Assembly (NCBI RefSeq): GCF_021390535.1
Contig: NZ_JAJUXG010000020.1
Location: 62,001-126,000 of the forward strand
Direction: 5' to 3'
DNA length: 64,000 bases
Source: Dyadobacter sp. CY312
GTDB taxonomy: Bacteria; Bacteroidota; Bacteroidia; Cytophagales; Spirosomataceae
In this document: positions 1 to 8,599 of the stretch, piece by piece
Layout: every line of letters starts with the position of its first letter
How positions within the stretch are numbered: position 1 is the stretch's first letter
Program-made: the position numbers and the translations under genes
The notes under the pieces: model-generated
Database searches by the model: none
What the model saw: the letters and a program-made list of their open reading frames with translations, nothing else
What the model was told of the DNA's origin: nothing

Positions 1-130
1 TAGTGTTTGCGCCACTACCGGTCTGCTACTTCCCCTTTTTTGCCTAGACAAATATGGTTTTTTATCAGAAAACCAACGGGAATTGCTTTGCCCAAAAATC
101 TCACTAATTGATACAAAACAAATCAAATGT

Positions 131-3100
131 ATGAATGTAAATCTAGTCTTCCAACGCTTCCTAGTGCTTTTTATGAGAGTGACGTTGATTCAATTCTGTT
201 TGCTTGTGCTATTCACAGATCTCGTCTGTGCGCATGATTCCCACGCACAGGAAATTTTACAGCAAAGGGTCACCTTAAAACTGGATAACAGTGAAATCAA
301 GACCGTGTTGTCCAAAATTGAGGATGCTGCCAAAGTAAAATTCATGTACAGCCCTGAAATGATTCAGTCACACAGGAAAGTAAATCTGAATGTGATCAAT
401 GAGCGGCTGGATCAGGTTTTGAGCCAATTTCTGAATCCGTTGAAATTGACTTATGAAGTTAACAAGCGCACCATCATTCTAAACCTGGACAACTCTCAAA
501 ACCGGCAAAATTTACAGCCTCTTCCAAGATCAGGAAGCAGTCTTCCTGTTAAAATAAATGTGACGGGAAAAGTAACCGATGAGAAAGGAGATGGGCTACC
601 CGGGGTTAATATCGTTTTGAAAGGAACCCTCTCAGGTACCACTACCGATACCGAAGGGAAATACAGTCTGGATATCCCTGACAATTCCGGTATTCTTGTT
701 TACAGTTTTCTGGGATACCAAACGCTGGAAAGAGAAATAGGAAATAATACCATTATCGACGTGCAGATGCAATTTGACGATAAGTCGCTCGAAGAAGTTG
801 TTGTAGTGGGCTTTGGTCTAAAAAACAAAAAGGAAACTGTTTCCGGTGCCATTTCGACTGTAAGTGCTGATGAACTGTCACATGCCAGTACGGTTACTTC
901 TGCTGGTGCTTTGGTAGGAAAAATGCCAGGAGTTACATTCCGGCAGACCTCCGGTGTTCCCGGCAGCGCGCCAACACTTCAGATCCGTAACTATGGAACG
1001 CCGCTGGTTATTATTGATGGAATTCAGAAAGATTATGGCAGCTTTGCCCAGCTTGATTTTAACGACATTGAAAATATATCAGTCCTCAAAGACGCTTCTG
1101 CCTCCATCTACGGTATGCAGGCAGCTAATGGTGTGTTGGTTGTAACTACCAAACAGGGAAAACGAAACCAAAAGCCAGTCATTACGATGCAAGGTTATTA
1201 TGGGCTTCAAAAGCCCGGCGGTTATAACAAGCCCGCCGATGCCGCCACCTACATGAAAGCAATCATTCAGGATGAGACATACAATAACGTGCCCGAATCG
1301 GCCAGAACCATCACCCGGGAAGAATATGCTAAATGGGTGGCAGGAACCGAGCCTGGTTATCAATCATTTGACTGGTATAACCACATCTGGCAAACCAGAC
1401 CTCAGGTATATGGAAGTGTGAATGTATCGGGAGGGAGTGACAACACCGACTATTACATCAGCTTTAACAGAATTGAGCAGAAAAGTATGCTTCGCAATTT
1501 CCATGGATTTGACCGAACCAACTTTCAAAGTAACATCAATATCAACCTTACCAAAAAGTTGAAGGTTGGGATGAACATTAACGGACGTCTCGAACGTAAC
1601 CGGCAGCCGGGCCTTCCTGGCGATGACTATGATTTTGCTTTACAGGCTGCATTCAGGAATCTGCCCACCAAACGCCCTTTTGTAAACGACGATTCACGTT
1701 ACCCAGGTATTTCTGCTATCGATCCTCAATATAGTTATGGCTGGATCAATGAAGACATGTCAGGTATTTACCAGTCACAGGTACGCATTATGCAACTGAA
1801 CGGTACTGCGGAGTACAAGATAACCAATTCATTGAAAGCCAGAGCACTTGTCAGTTACTGGTATAAAAATTACCGCACCGATTTACAAGAAAAATCTCCG
1901 CTGCTGTATCGTTATGATAATGCGGCGAGCACATACAACATTGCCTACCAGGGGAATGCGAGATATTTGGAAAGATATGTACAGAATTCAGAAGAAATGA
2001 CCAGTAATGTGCAGCTTGACTATGAAAAGACTTTCCAGAAGCATCATGTACAGCTGATCACCGGTATGGAGACCAAAACAGCTAACTATCCCGGCGTTTA
2101 TATCTGGGGAAATCAGGAAGCAAACGGAATTCCTTTTCTGACAACCAAATCGACGGCTAATGTTAGAGATGAAATTCCTTTCAACCAAAACCGGTTAGGT
2201 GTACTGGGAAGATTTAATTACGACTATGATAACAAGTATATACTCGAAATGTCGGGCCGCTATGACGGATCTTACTACTACAAAAAAGGAAAGCGTTTTG
2301 GATTTTTTCCATCCGCATCAGCTGCTTACCGGATTTCCCAGGAAGATTTCTGGAAGAACAACTCTTTTTTGAGCAAGACCATCGACGAAGTAAAATTACG
2401 CGGTTCCTATGGTGTTTTAGGTAAGGAATTAGGAGGTGCGCTAACCTACATAACCGGTTACAACTTTAATCAGGGCTCGGCTATTTTAGATGGAAAAGAT
2501 GTTGTATCCAGCCGTATCACTGGCCTGGCTACTGATAACATCACCTGGGGACGCGTGTACGTGCTTGATCTGGGTATTGATATTGGTATGTTTCGCAACC
2601 GATTAACAGGAGGTTTTGATTGGTTTGACCGTCACCAGACAGGCGAATTAGCCAGTCGTTATGACGTGCTGCTCCCCAATGAAATCGGCTTCCGCCTGCC
2701 GGCGGAAAACCTGAACAGTGACCATACGAAAGGTATTGAGATGAATCTGGGCTGGAAAGACCAGGTTCGCGATTTTAGCTATTTCCTGGGAGGCAATTTT
2801 ACCTTTTCCCGCTGGATAACAGGTACCCGATACAAACCTAGATGGGCCAATTCTTACGACCGGTTCCGTGACTTAGGTAATACAGAGGGACGCTTCCGGG
2901 ATGGTAGTTTTCAACTTGTAGCCAATGGACAGTTTCAAAGCTGGGAACAAATTGCAAACCACCCTATTGACCAAGACCACTCTGGTAATACCACCATTCG
3001 ACCGGGAGATTACATCTACCAGGATACTAATAACGATGGCTACATTACTGATCTGGACATGAATAACGTAACCTACCGCGTCAACAGCGGTACCCCGTGG

Positions 3101-3598
3101 CTCAATTTTGCTTTTAACGCCGGAGTAAGCTGGAAAGGGTTTGATTTCAGAGCCGAATTTGTCGGTGGTTCCAAGTTCACATATGAACAACAGTGGGTAA
3201 TGCGCTACTTTGATGGAAACACGAACGTGTCTCAATATCTGGCTGATAATTCAACATGGTATAATGACATATGGGATAAGAACAGCGGTTTCGAGATAGG
3301 TCGTTATCCCCTGCTTACCAAGGGCGTCAATAACTGGATGAACACACATTGGCCTAATAGCAATTGGCAAACCAATGTCACTTACCTGAAACTCCGGAAT
3401 ATTGAGCTAGGTTACAATTTGCCCGACCACGTTATCAAAAAAGCCAGGTTGAGCGGTCTGCGGGTATATGTTACAGCTCAAAACATTTTGACTTTGACTA
3501 ACATGCCAGGAGGGCTGGATCCTGAAATGGGTCATAACGGAGGAATTGCTTATCCCAATCCGAGGCTGGTTAACGCCGGTTTTGTGTTAAAACTTTAA
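131..3598 (+). CDS. SusC-like TonB-dependent receptor with N-terminal STN domain
   Basis: Outer-membrane TonB-dependent transporter of the SusC/RagA family, expected to import oligosaccharides or peptides captured by the SusD-like lipoprotein encoded next. An upstream in-frame ATG at 83 exists, but the ATG at 131 puts the hydrophobic signal peptide at residues 1-40 and is preferred. In order (about 1155 residues): signal peptide, STN domain (about 45-100), carboxypeptidase-D-regulatory-like domain (about 140-220), plug (about 225-345, with the LKDASASIYG motif) and a long beta-barrel ending in a hydrophobic GFVLKL tail. In this family an STN domain usually signals control by a FecR/sigma pair. 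Such genes would lie left of base 1 and are not visible. The SusD gene follows after 20 bp, so the two are co-transcribed. The substrate cannot be read from the sequence. Confidence 0.93.
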   Translation: MNVNLVFQRFLVLFMRVTLIQFCLLVLFTDLVCAHDSHAQEILQQRVTLKLDNSEIKTVLSKIEDAAKVKFMYSPEMIQSHRKVNLNVINERLDQVLSQFLNPLKLTYEVNKRTIILNLDNSQNRQNLQPLPRSGSSLPVKINVTGKVTDEKGDGLPGVNIVLKGTLSGTTTDTEGKYSLDIPDNSGILVYSFLGYQTLEREIGNNTIIDVQMQFDDKSLEEVVVVGFGLKNKKETVSGAISTVSADELSHASTVTSAGALVGKMPGVTFRQTSGVPGSAPTLQIRNYGTPLVIIDGIQKDYGSFAQLDFNDIENISVLKDASASIYGMQAANGVLVVTTKQGKRNQKPVITMQGYYGLQKPGGYNKPADAATYMKAIIQDETYNNVPESARTITREEYAKWVAGTEPGYQSFDWYNHIWQTRPQVYGSVNVSGGSDNTDYYISFNRIEQKSMLRNFHGFDRTNFQSNININLTKKLKVGMNINGRLERNRQPGLPGDDYDFALQAAFRNLPTKRPFVNDDSRYPGISAIDPQYSYGWINEDMSGIYQSQVRIMQLNGTAEYKITNSLKARALVSYWYKNYRTDLQEKSPLLYRYDNAASTYNIAYQGNARYLERYVQNSEEMTSNVQLDYEKTFQKHHVQLITGMETKTANYPGVYIWGNQEANGIPFLTTKSTANVRDEIPFNQNRLGVLGRFNYDYDNKYILEMSGRYDGSYYYKKGKRFGFFPSASAAYRISQEDFWKNNSFLSKTIDEVKLRGSYGVLGKELGGALTYITGYNFNQGSAILDGKDVVSSRITGLATDNITWGRVYVLDLGIDIGMFRNRLTGGFDWFDRHQTGELASRYDVLLPNEIGFRLPAENLNSDHTKGIEMNLGWKDQVRDFSYFLGGNFTFSRWITGTRYKPRWANSYDRFRDLGNTEGRFRDGSFQLVANGQFQSWEQIANHPIDQDHSGNTTIRPGDYIYQDTNNDGYITDLDMNNVTYRVNSGTPWLNFAFNAGVSWKGFDFRAEFVGGSKFTYEQQWVMRYFDGNTNVSQYLADNSTWYNDIWDKNSGFEIGRYPLLTKGVNNWMNTHWPNSNWQTNVTYLKLRNIELGYNLPDHVIKKARLSGLRVYVTAQNILTLTNMPGGLDPEMGHNGGIAYPNPRLVNAGFVLKL

Positions 3599-3618
3599 TT
3601 CTTTTAGATACAACAATC

Positions 3619-5466
3619 ATGAAAATTTCCTTTCGCTTATTCATAATGGCTTTCTTGCTATCCATGGGAGGTTGTATAACGCAACTGGATACAGAGCCGA
3701 CTAATATTTTGCCGGAGTCAGGTGTGTTTACAGACAAAGTACTTGCTCAGTCCGTGTTAGCCAACTTTTACAACTCTGTTAATTACGGCCAGAATAACGG
3801 TAATCATGCCAATTATCACCTGTTGGATGAAGCTAATCTTTCATATGGCCCGGCAACAACAACCGATGCCGAAAAGGTGATCCCACGCGATTTCTTTCAG
3901 ACATATGATTACGAACTTGTCCGCAGGATGAATCAATTTCTGGCAGGTATTCGTTCCGCTCCCGCACGAGCAGCCCTGCTGGAAGCCGACCGCCGGGAAC
4001 TGGAAGCGCAATGTATTTTCCTGCGGGCGTGGTATCATTTCTGTATGGCGCGCAGTTTTGGCGGAATGCCAATTTTGGGAGATACTGTTTTTACTTACGA
4101 GTCCGGTGTTGATCCTGAACGTTTCCAGGTACCCCGTTCTACCGAAGCCGGAATTTATGATTATGTTATTGCTCAATGTGATCTGGCTGCAACAGGTCTG
4201 ACGGCATCAAAAACAACAAACGGAGGGATCGCAAACAAATGGGCAGCGATGATGCTGAAAGCAAGAGCCGCCGTTTATGCCGGCTCCATTGCCAACTATG
4301 GCACTAAGCTTACACCAACAGTCCGCACACCCAACTGGGAAGCCGGAATACCATCAGATCAGTCAGAGAAATACTATAAACTGGCACAAGAGACTGCCGA
4401 GCAAGTGATAACGCAGAGCCCATATGTATTACAGATTGATGCCGCTAATCCGGGCGAGTCATTCTATAAAGCAACCAGCGTCAAGGCCGGAAACACGGAG
4501 GTAATCTGGGCCATGGACCGGCTGCGTCCCAATGTGGTCACACAATTTACCAACTTTACAATGCCCTATTCTAACCGTGACTTCACGGAGGGAAATGCGC
4601 TGGGAGCTGTATTGAATCTGGTGGAAGCATTTGAGAACAAGGATGGTAGCGATCCTGCTGTCAAAACGACTACAACGAATGGTAGCTACGTCTTTTATAA
4701 CTCAGTTGAAGACCCTTTTACCAAAAAGGATGCACGTTTATGGGGTACCGTAATATATCCTAATGCACTATACCGTCAGACACCAGTAGTTCTCCAGGCT
4801 GGTCAGCTCAATAAATCCGGTGATGGCTATGTACTGAGAACTTCTGTCGTAAACGGAAAAGACGCTCAAGGAAACCTTATTACTTCACTTAACGGTCCTG
4901 CGTCTAACTCTGACAATTTTGTAAATAAAACCGGCTTTTTGGTTCGCAAATTTTTGGACGAATCCCCGAATGCAGGTCTGAATCCGGGATTCAGCGAAAT
5001 GTGGTGGCCTCGTTTCAGAATCGCCGAAGCATACCTGATCGCGGCGGAAGCTTCTTTCGAACTGGGTGATAAAACCAAGGCTGTGACACACATCAATGCG
5101 ACCCGCAAACGTGGGGGCATCCAGCCGTTGTCGGCATCAACCATAACCTTTAATCACATCGTCAACGAATACCGTGTCGAATTTGCATTTGAAGATCACC
5201 GGTTCTGGGATTTGAAACGATGGAGGCTGGCGCACACAATTTGGAATGGAATTCCCAACGATCCGAATGCACAAATGTATTCGCTTTATCCTTATAAAGT
5301 TGTAGCCTCGGGTGATGCAAATGATGGCAAATGGGTCTTTACCAAACAGTTGTCATTCAAGATGGCTCCCAACCCAAGGAATTTCCCATTGATGAATTAC
5401 TACACTGCGATTCAGCCCGGTTGGCGTGCAAATAACCCTAAGCTGGTAAACAATCCATTACAATAA
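3619..5466 (+). CDS. SusD/RagB-like glycan-binding lipoprotein
   Basis: Surface-exposed lipoprotein partner of the preceding SusC-like receptor. The 615-residue product starts with a type II signal peptide whose lipobox ends at Cys19 (SMGGC). It has SusD features: the early DTEPTN segment, the helical EAQCIFLRAWYHFCMARSFGGMPI stretch around residue 133 (the TPR-like core), and the C-terminal EYRVEFAFEDHRFWDLKRWR motif typical of RagB/SusD. Length is normal to slightly long for the family. The gene sits 20 bp after the SusC gene and 11 bp before a DUF3823 lipoprotein gene, so the three form one transcription unit closed by the hairpin at 6277. Ligand specificity is unknown. Confidence 0.93.
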   Translation: MKISFRLFIMAFLLSMGGCITQLDTEPTNILPESGVFTDKVLAQSVLANFYNSVNYGQNNGNHANYHLLDEANLSYGPATTTDAEKVIPRDFFQTYDYELVRRMNQFLAGIRSAPARAALLEADRRELEAQCIFLRAWYHFCMARSFGGMPILGDTVFTYESGVDPERFQVPRSTEAGIYDYVIAQCDLAATGLTASKTTNGGIANKWAAMMLKARAAVYAGSIANYGTKLTPTVRTPNWEAGIPSDQSEKYYKLAQETAEQVITQSPYVLQIDAANPGESFYKATSVKAGNTEVIWAMDRLRPNVVTQFTNFTMPYSNRDFTEGNALGAVLNLVEAFENKDGSDPAVKTTTTNGSYVFYNSVEDPFTKKDARLWGTVIYPNALYRQTPVVLQAGQLNKSGDGYVLRTSVVNGKDAQGNLITSLNGPASNSDNFVNKTGFLVRKFLDESPNAGLNPGFSEMWWPRFRIAEAYLIAAEASFELGDKTKAVTHINATRKRGGIQPLSASTITFNHIVNEYRVEFAFEDHRFWDLKRWRLAHTIWNGIPNDPNAQMYSLYPYKVVASGDANDGKWVFTKQLSFKMAPNPRNFPLMNYYTAIQPGWRANNPKLVNNPLQ

Positions 5467-5477
5467 GCATTTATCTT

Positions 5478-6194
5478 ATGACTATACGATCAATATTCCG
5501 ACTATTCATTTTATCCATTACCGCCGGTTTCTTATCCGGGTGCAGCACCGAGATTGATAACTGGGACTACCCCACCTCCACGGTTTCAGGACAGTTTTTG
5601 TACAAAGGTCAGCCGATGCAACTGATGGCCACTGCTTCCGATGCAACGGGGTCCAATATGCTTCAATTGCACCAGACGGGCGATGGCTGGGTACAGGGCT
5701 TTGTAAAAGTATTCACAAAACAAGATGGTAGCTTTACTGTGAACACATTTGACGGAGATTACTATCTGAACCTGACACCGGGCCGCGGGCCATGGCAACC
5801 CAATAACGATACTCTCCGCTTTTCCCTAAACGGGCAAGCTGAGAACCTCAATTTTGATGTAACTCCGTACTTCTGGATCTCCGATTATTCAAGCACTTAC
5901 ACCGATTCGGTTTTGACAGCCAGGTTCAATCTTGAAAAGGTGGTGGCATCTGCAGAGTTGGAAAGGGTTGTGCTGCAACTCGGCACAACCGCCATCGTGG
6001 ATAACACCTCAAAAACCTATGAACAATCATTCACTACATTGGTGCCGGGTATCAATACCATTACCGTTAATTTGAAAACCTTAACCTCTGGTCAAAAGTT
6101 AAATCTAAAAAAAACAGGATTACTGTTTGCCCGTGTAGGTGTTAAGACCAGAAATGTGACGGACTTGATATATTCACCAACACAGAAGTTATGA
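5478..6194 (+). CDS. DUF3823-type lipoprotein of a SusCD operon
   Basis: A 238-residue lipoprotein with lipobox LSGC (Cys22). It is rich in beta-strand-like sequence, including an FLYKGQPMQLMATASD segment and an ETPYFWISDYSSTY-like region (residues about 130-142) characteristic of the DUF3823 family. These proteins are normally the third gene behind SusC/SusD pairs in Bacteroidota and are thought to be accessory surface glycan-binding or structural subunits; the biochemical role is not established. It starts 11 bp after the SusD stop and is the last gene before a perfect 16-bp terminator hairpin. The family assignment rests on sequence pattern plus position. Confidence 0.8.
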   Translation: MTIRSIFRLFILSITAGFLSGCSTEIDNWDYPTSTVSGQFLYKGQPMQLMATASDATGSNMLQLHQTGDGWVQGFVKVFTKQDGSFTVNTFDGDYYLNLTPGRGPWQPNNDTLRFSLNGQAENLNFDVTPYFWISDYSSTYTDSVLTARFNLEKVVASAELERVVLQLGTTAIVDNTSKTYEQSFTTLVPGINTITVNLKTLTSGQKLNLKKTGLLFARVGVKTRNVTDLIYSPTQKL

Positions 6195-6276
6195 CAAGTT
6201 ATCCTGAAATGTTTCATCGAATCCATAACACCAGGAAGTTTTGAATTTTGGTAATACAAAAGCCTTGTAATGTGTC

Positions 6277-6318
6277 AAAGCCATGGCCGGATGAAACGAA
6301 ATCCGGCCATGGCTTTTT
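6277..6318 (+). terminator. Intrinsic terminator of the SusCD-DUF3823 operon
   Basis: A perfect 16-bp inverted repeat (arms 6277-6292 and 6301-6316, loop of 8) followed by a short T-rich stretch. It lies 82 bp after the DUF3823 stop and is the clear end of the operon. Confidence 0.85.
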
Positions 6319-6364
6319 GATTACGGAAGCTGGCGATAAAATTCTTGTCAATGGGGGCGCTTAG

Positions 6365-6841
6365 CATATTGATTTCTCAGACTACTTGTTGAAACCCGTT
6401 TCAATTGAAGAACTACAAGCTGCTGTCCAGCGAGCGTACCAGCAGCATTCGTTAAAAATGGAAAATCAATTGCTCAGCAACCTAATGCATTTTTTGAAGG
6501 ATAATAATAAACGTGCCGAACAACGCATTGCCTTAACAACTACCAGAGAGACGCGTTTTGTAAAAACAAGTGGGATTATCCGGTGCGAATCTGCTAACAA
6601 TTACACCACATTTTATCTTGTAGGCGGCGAGAGGCTGCTTATTTGCAAGCCAATGTTCTTTTATGATGAATTATTGAGGAATTATGGCTTTGTTCGCTGT
6701 CATCAATCTCATCTGGTAAATAAAGAGTCAATCAAAAGCTGGAAGAGAGAATTTGGCGATTTTTTGTTACTCATAGATGGATCGGAGATACCTATATCCA
6801 GAGGTAAAAGGGAAGAGATAAAACAGTTATTACAAAGTTAG
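6365..6841 (+). pseudogene. 5'-truncated LytTR response regulator
   Basis: The open frame begins in the last part of a receiver domain: the residues read SDYLLKPVS, the conserved beta5/alpha5 segment with its Lys. A coiled linker and a complete LytTR DNA-binding domain follow (about 75-151 from the TTG at 6386, with the RCHQSHLVN and PISRGKR motifs). The phospho-acceptor Asp and about the first 100 receiver residues are missing. A TAG at 6362 closes the frame on the 5' side, and nothing like a receiver is readable in the 170 bp upstream. There is no partner kinase nearby. It is best read as a gene remnant; expression of the isolated LytTR domain from the TTG is possible but unsupported. Confidence 0.75.
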
Positions 6842-6957
6842 TGGCATCTTATCCAAACGTATACACGTCCTTCTGGTGTAAGTCGTTCATTCGCTTGATC
6901 TAGTGTAGTTTCTAATTTGCCCACTATCACAACTTTTTCTCCAAGATTGTATCTTTA
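6838..6957 (-). other. Short coding-like fragment, unidentified
   Basis: On the minus strand about 38 codons are open without an ATG, with residues such as GEKVVIVGKLETTL and TPEGRVYVWI. The composition looks like real protein, but the piece is bounded by stops on both sides. It could be the tail of a lost gene; no family is recognised. Confidence 0.2.
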
Positions 6958-6982
6958 TGTAATTACCAGGAAACGTTCTATT

Positions 6983-7246
6983 ATGTATACTTTCTCCAGG
7001 GGTCCATTTTACTTTAGCGTACTGTTCTTTCTTGTATAATCATGTTCAAATGATGACGAAGACTGTGGATGTTATGGCCCAACATACCAAACTGCTGAGA
7101 AAGTACAAGCCAGATACACCGGCGGCGGTACTTTTGCTGCTTCACATTCAATAGAGGGTTACATATATGTATCAGTTTCTGATTTGGAATTTGAATGCTG
7201 CCGAGCTCTTGTCGTTGTTCAACCCTTTGGAACAGAGCAAGTGTGA
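6983..7246 (+). pseudogene. Small lipoprotein gene with an in-frame stop in its signal peptide
   Basis: From the ATG at 6983 the frame encodes a hydrophobic leader (PFYFSVLFFLV). It hits TAA at 7037-7039 and continues in the same frame with S-C-SNDDEDCGCYG, a textbook Bacteroidota lipobox Cys plus acidic +2 region. It then runs to a TGA at 7244, giving about 68 further residues rich in Cys and aromatics. The continuity of frame across the stop shows that this was one lipoprotein gene of about 87 codons. The stop is one base from a sense codon. Either the gene is dead or there is a sequencing error. The overlapping minus-strand frame is treated as its shadow. Confidence 0.55.
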
Positions 7247-7287
7247 TAATGTCAAAAATACCCACTGTTTTCTCATACAACCAGGAG

Positions 7288-8283
7288 CTATCTTGAAATG
7301 ACAATAAGTATTAACCCTATCAGAAATGAAACTAACATGGTGTTTAGAATGTAATTAGTACCTTTTGGTGCGTTTTTGAATTCCTTCCAAAAATAAATAC
7401 CCCAGATGGATGCTACAACAATTGCCCCAGATGCCAATCCATAAGAAATAGCTGTTCCTGCTTTGTCAGAAGCTATGATACTAAAAGACATTCCAATACA
7501 CCATATCGCTCCACCAATAAAACCTAAAAGATGGTTTTTGAAAGTGCCTTTAAAATAGTCGGAATACTTAACAGGAATACCAACAATGGGTTTAAACATG
7601 ATGAATGTATTTAAAACAATATTACTGATCAAAAAACCTACGGCGAATATGAATACAGCAGAGTAAGGGCTAAGTTTCCCTTCAAGCGGTACTTTGAAGT
7701 CCAGGAACATTGAGTTGGTAACATATTTAAAGAAAAGACCCATCAAAATTCCGCTAATGATTGAGATCAACAGCCCCTTTATAGAAATGGATCTGGCAGC
7801 TGTTGACATTCGTGTATAGGCTGTTGTGTTTAATAGAATAGCAATAACAATAAGTAACACGCCTGAAAAAAGAAGGCTAGCATTTCCAATAGGTGAAGTT
7901 AAGTAATTGACAATGACTTCAATTACCAGAGACAAGCCAGAACCAACAGAAAAGGCAACGGAGATGCCGGCAATTGATACAGCTGTTAAAAATAAAATGT
8001 TGGCGGCGTTAAAAATAATGCCTCCCAGCAGCGCATTAGCAATGCTTTCAATTCTGGCTTGTTGAATATCAGCAATAAAGCTCCGCCCTTCAATTCCATA
8101 ACTACCCATCGTTAACGCGAAGATTAGTGACATTACTAGTATTCCGAAGGCATAGTCCCAACAAAAAAGTTCAACTCTCCAATCAGGACTAACGAGTTTT
8201 TGGGTGTTTGAGCTTGAACCCCATGAAATCATCGTAATTAAACAAAAAAATACTTCGGTAGAGTAACTGTCAATAACGAACAT
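7288..8283 (-). CDS. 10-TM DMT-superfamily permease (GRP / ureide-permease-like)
   Basis: A 331-residue integral membrane protein with about ten hydrophobic segments in two repeats, including FNAANILFLTAVSIAGISVAFSVGSGLSLV and GGAIWCIGMSFSIIASDKAGTAISYGL. This arrangement matches the GRP sugar-transporter / ureide-permease branch of the drug/metabolite transporter superfamily. The substrate is not deducible from the protein alone. It stands alone on the minus strand. Its transcript appears to pass through a Trp-rich leader ORF (8440-8526) and a terminator (8388-8417) that ends 105 bp before the start codon. If these control this gene, an aromatic amino acid or a related indole or ureide compound is a reasonable substrate guess (inference). 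Confidence 0.75.
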   Translation of the reverse strand: MFVIDSYSTEVFFCLITMISWGSSSNTQKLVSPDWRVELFCWDYAFGILVMSLIFALTMGSYGIEGRSFIADIQQARIESIANALLGGIIFNAANILFLTAVSIAGISVAFSVGSGLSLVIEVIVNYLTSPIGNASLLFSGVLLIVIAILLNTTAYTRMSTAARSISIKGLLISIISGILMGLFFKYVTNSMFLDFKVPLEGKLSPYSAVFIFAVGFLISNIVLNTFIMFKPIVGIPVKYSDYFKGTFKNHLLGFIGGAIWCIGMSFSIIASDKAGTAISYGLASGAIVVASIWGIYFWKEFKNAPKGTNYILNTMLVSFLIGLILIVISR

Positions 8284-8387
8284 AAGATTTAATTGTTAAA
8301 ATGTTACAATAACCCGGTCACGAATGGCGATATCCATTTTAGTGTCTCAAAGGTGCGTTCATGCACAAAAAGTCGAATCATAAGAGC

Positions 8388-8417
8388 AAAAAAAGGCCCT
8401 CTGTGAACAGAGAGCCT
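8388..8417 (-). terminator. Attenuator terminator upstream of the permease gene
   Basis: Read on the minus strand this is a 10-bp stem (8394-8403 with 8408-8417, one G-U pair) with a 4-nt loop and a run of seven U (8388-8394). It lies between the Trp leader ORF and the permease gene. Its loop side contains 8402-8408, which is perfectly complementary to 8457-8463 inside the leader ORF; that offers a competing antiterminator pairing. Together this is classical attenuation geometry. Confidence 0.75.
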
Positions 8418-8439
8418 TGTATATAAATCGAAAGAAATA

Positions 8440-8526
8440 TTACCAGGAAAGCCAGCGTTCACAATACCAGAATTGGATATTGTGCCACCAGAAGGAAGTC
8501 GAAGAAACTAAATTTTGTTTTTTCAT
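8440..8526 (-). CDS. Tryptophan-rich leader peptide (28 aa)
   Basis: A 28-codon ORF with ATG at 8526-8524 and TAA at 8442-8440. It has Trp at positions 13, 14, 20, 25 and 28, plus Phe at 12 and 19 and Tyr at 21; key piece: SFWWHNIQFWYCERW. It ends 22 nt before a U-tailed hairpin. A ribosome waiting at the tandem Trp codons (8490-8485) would leave 8457-8463 free to pair with the terminator loop. A ribosome reaching the stop codon would cover it and let the terminator form. This is the layout of amino-acid attenuator leaders (known for trp operons). Here the next gene is a transporter, not a biosynthetic gene. There is no Shine-Dalgarno sequence, as is usual in this phylum. Confidence 0.75.
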   Translation of the reverse strand: MKKQNLVSSTSFWWHNIQFWYCERWLSW

Positions 8527-8599
8527 TAAGTGAATGTAAGCATGATTTCAAATCCTAAGAAAATTTCGGCCTGAAATTATTTTGCAGCCCGAATATTTT

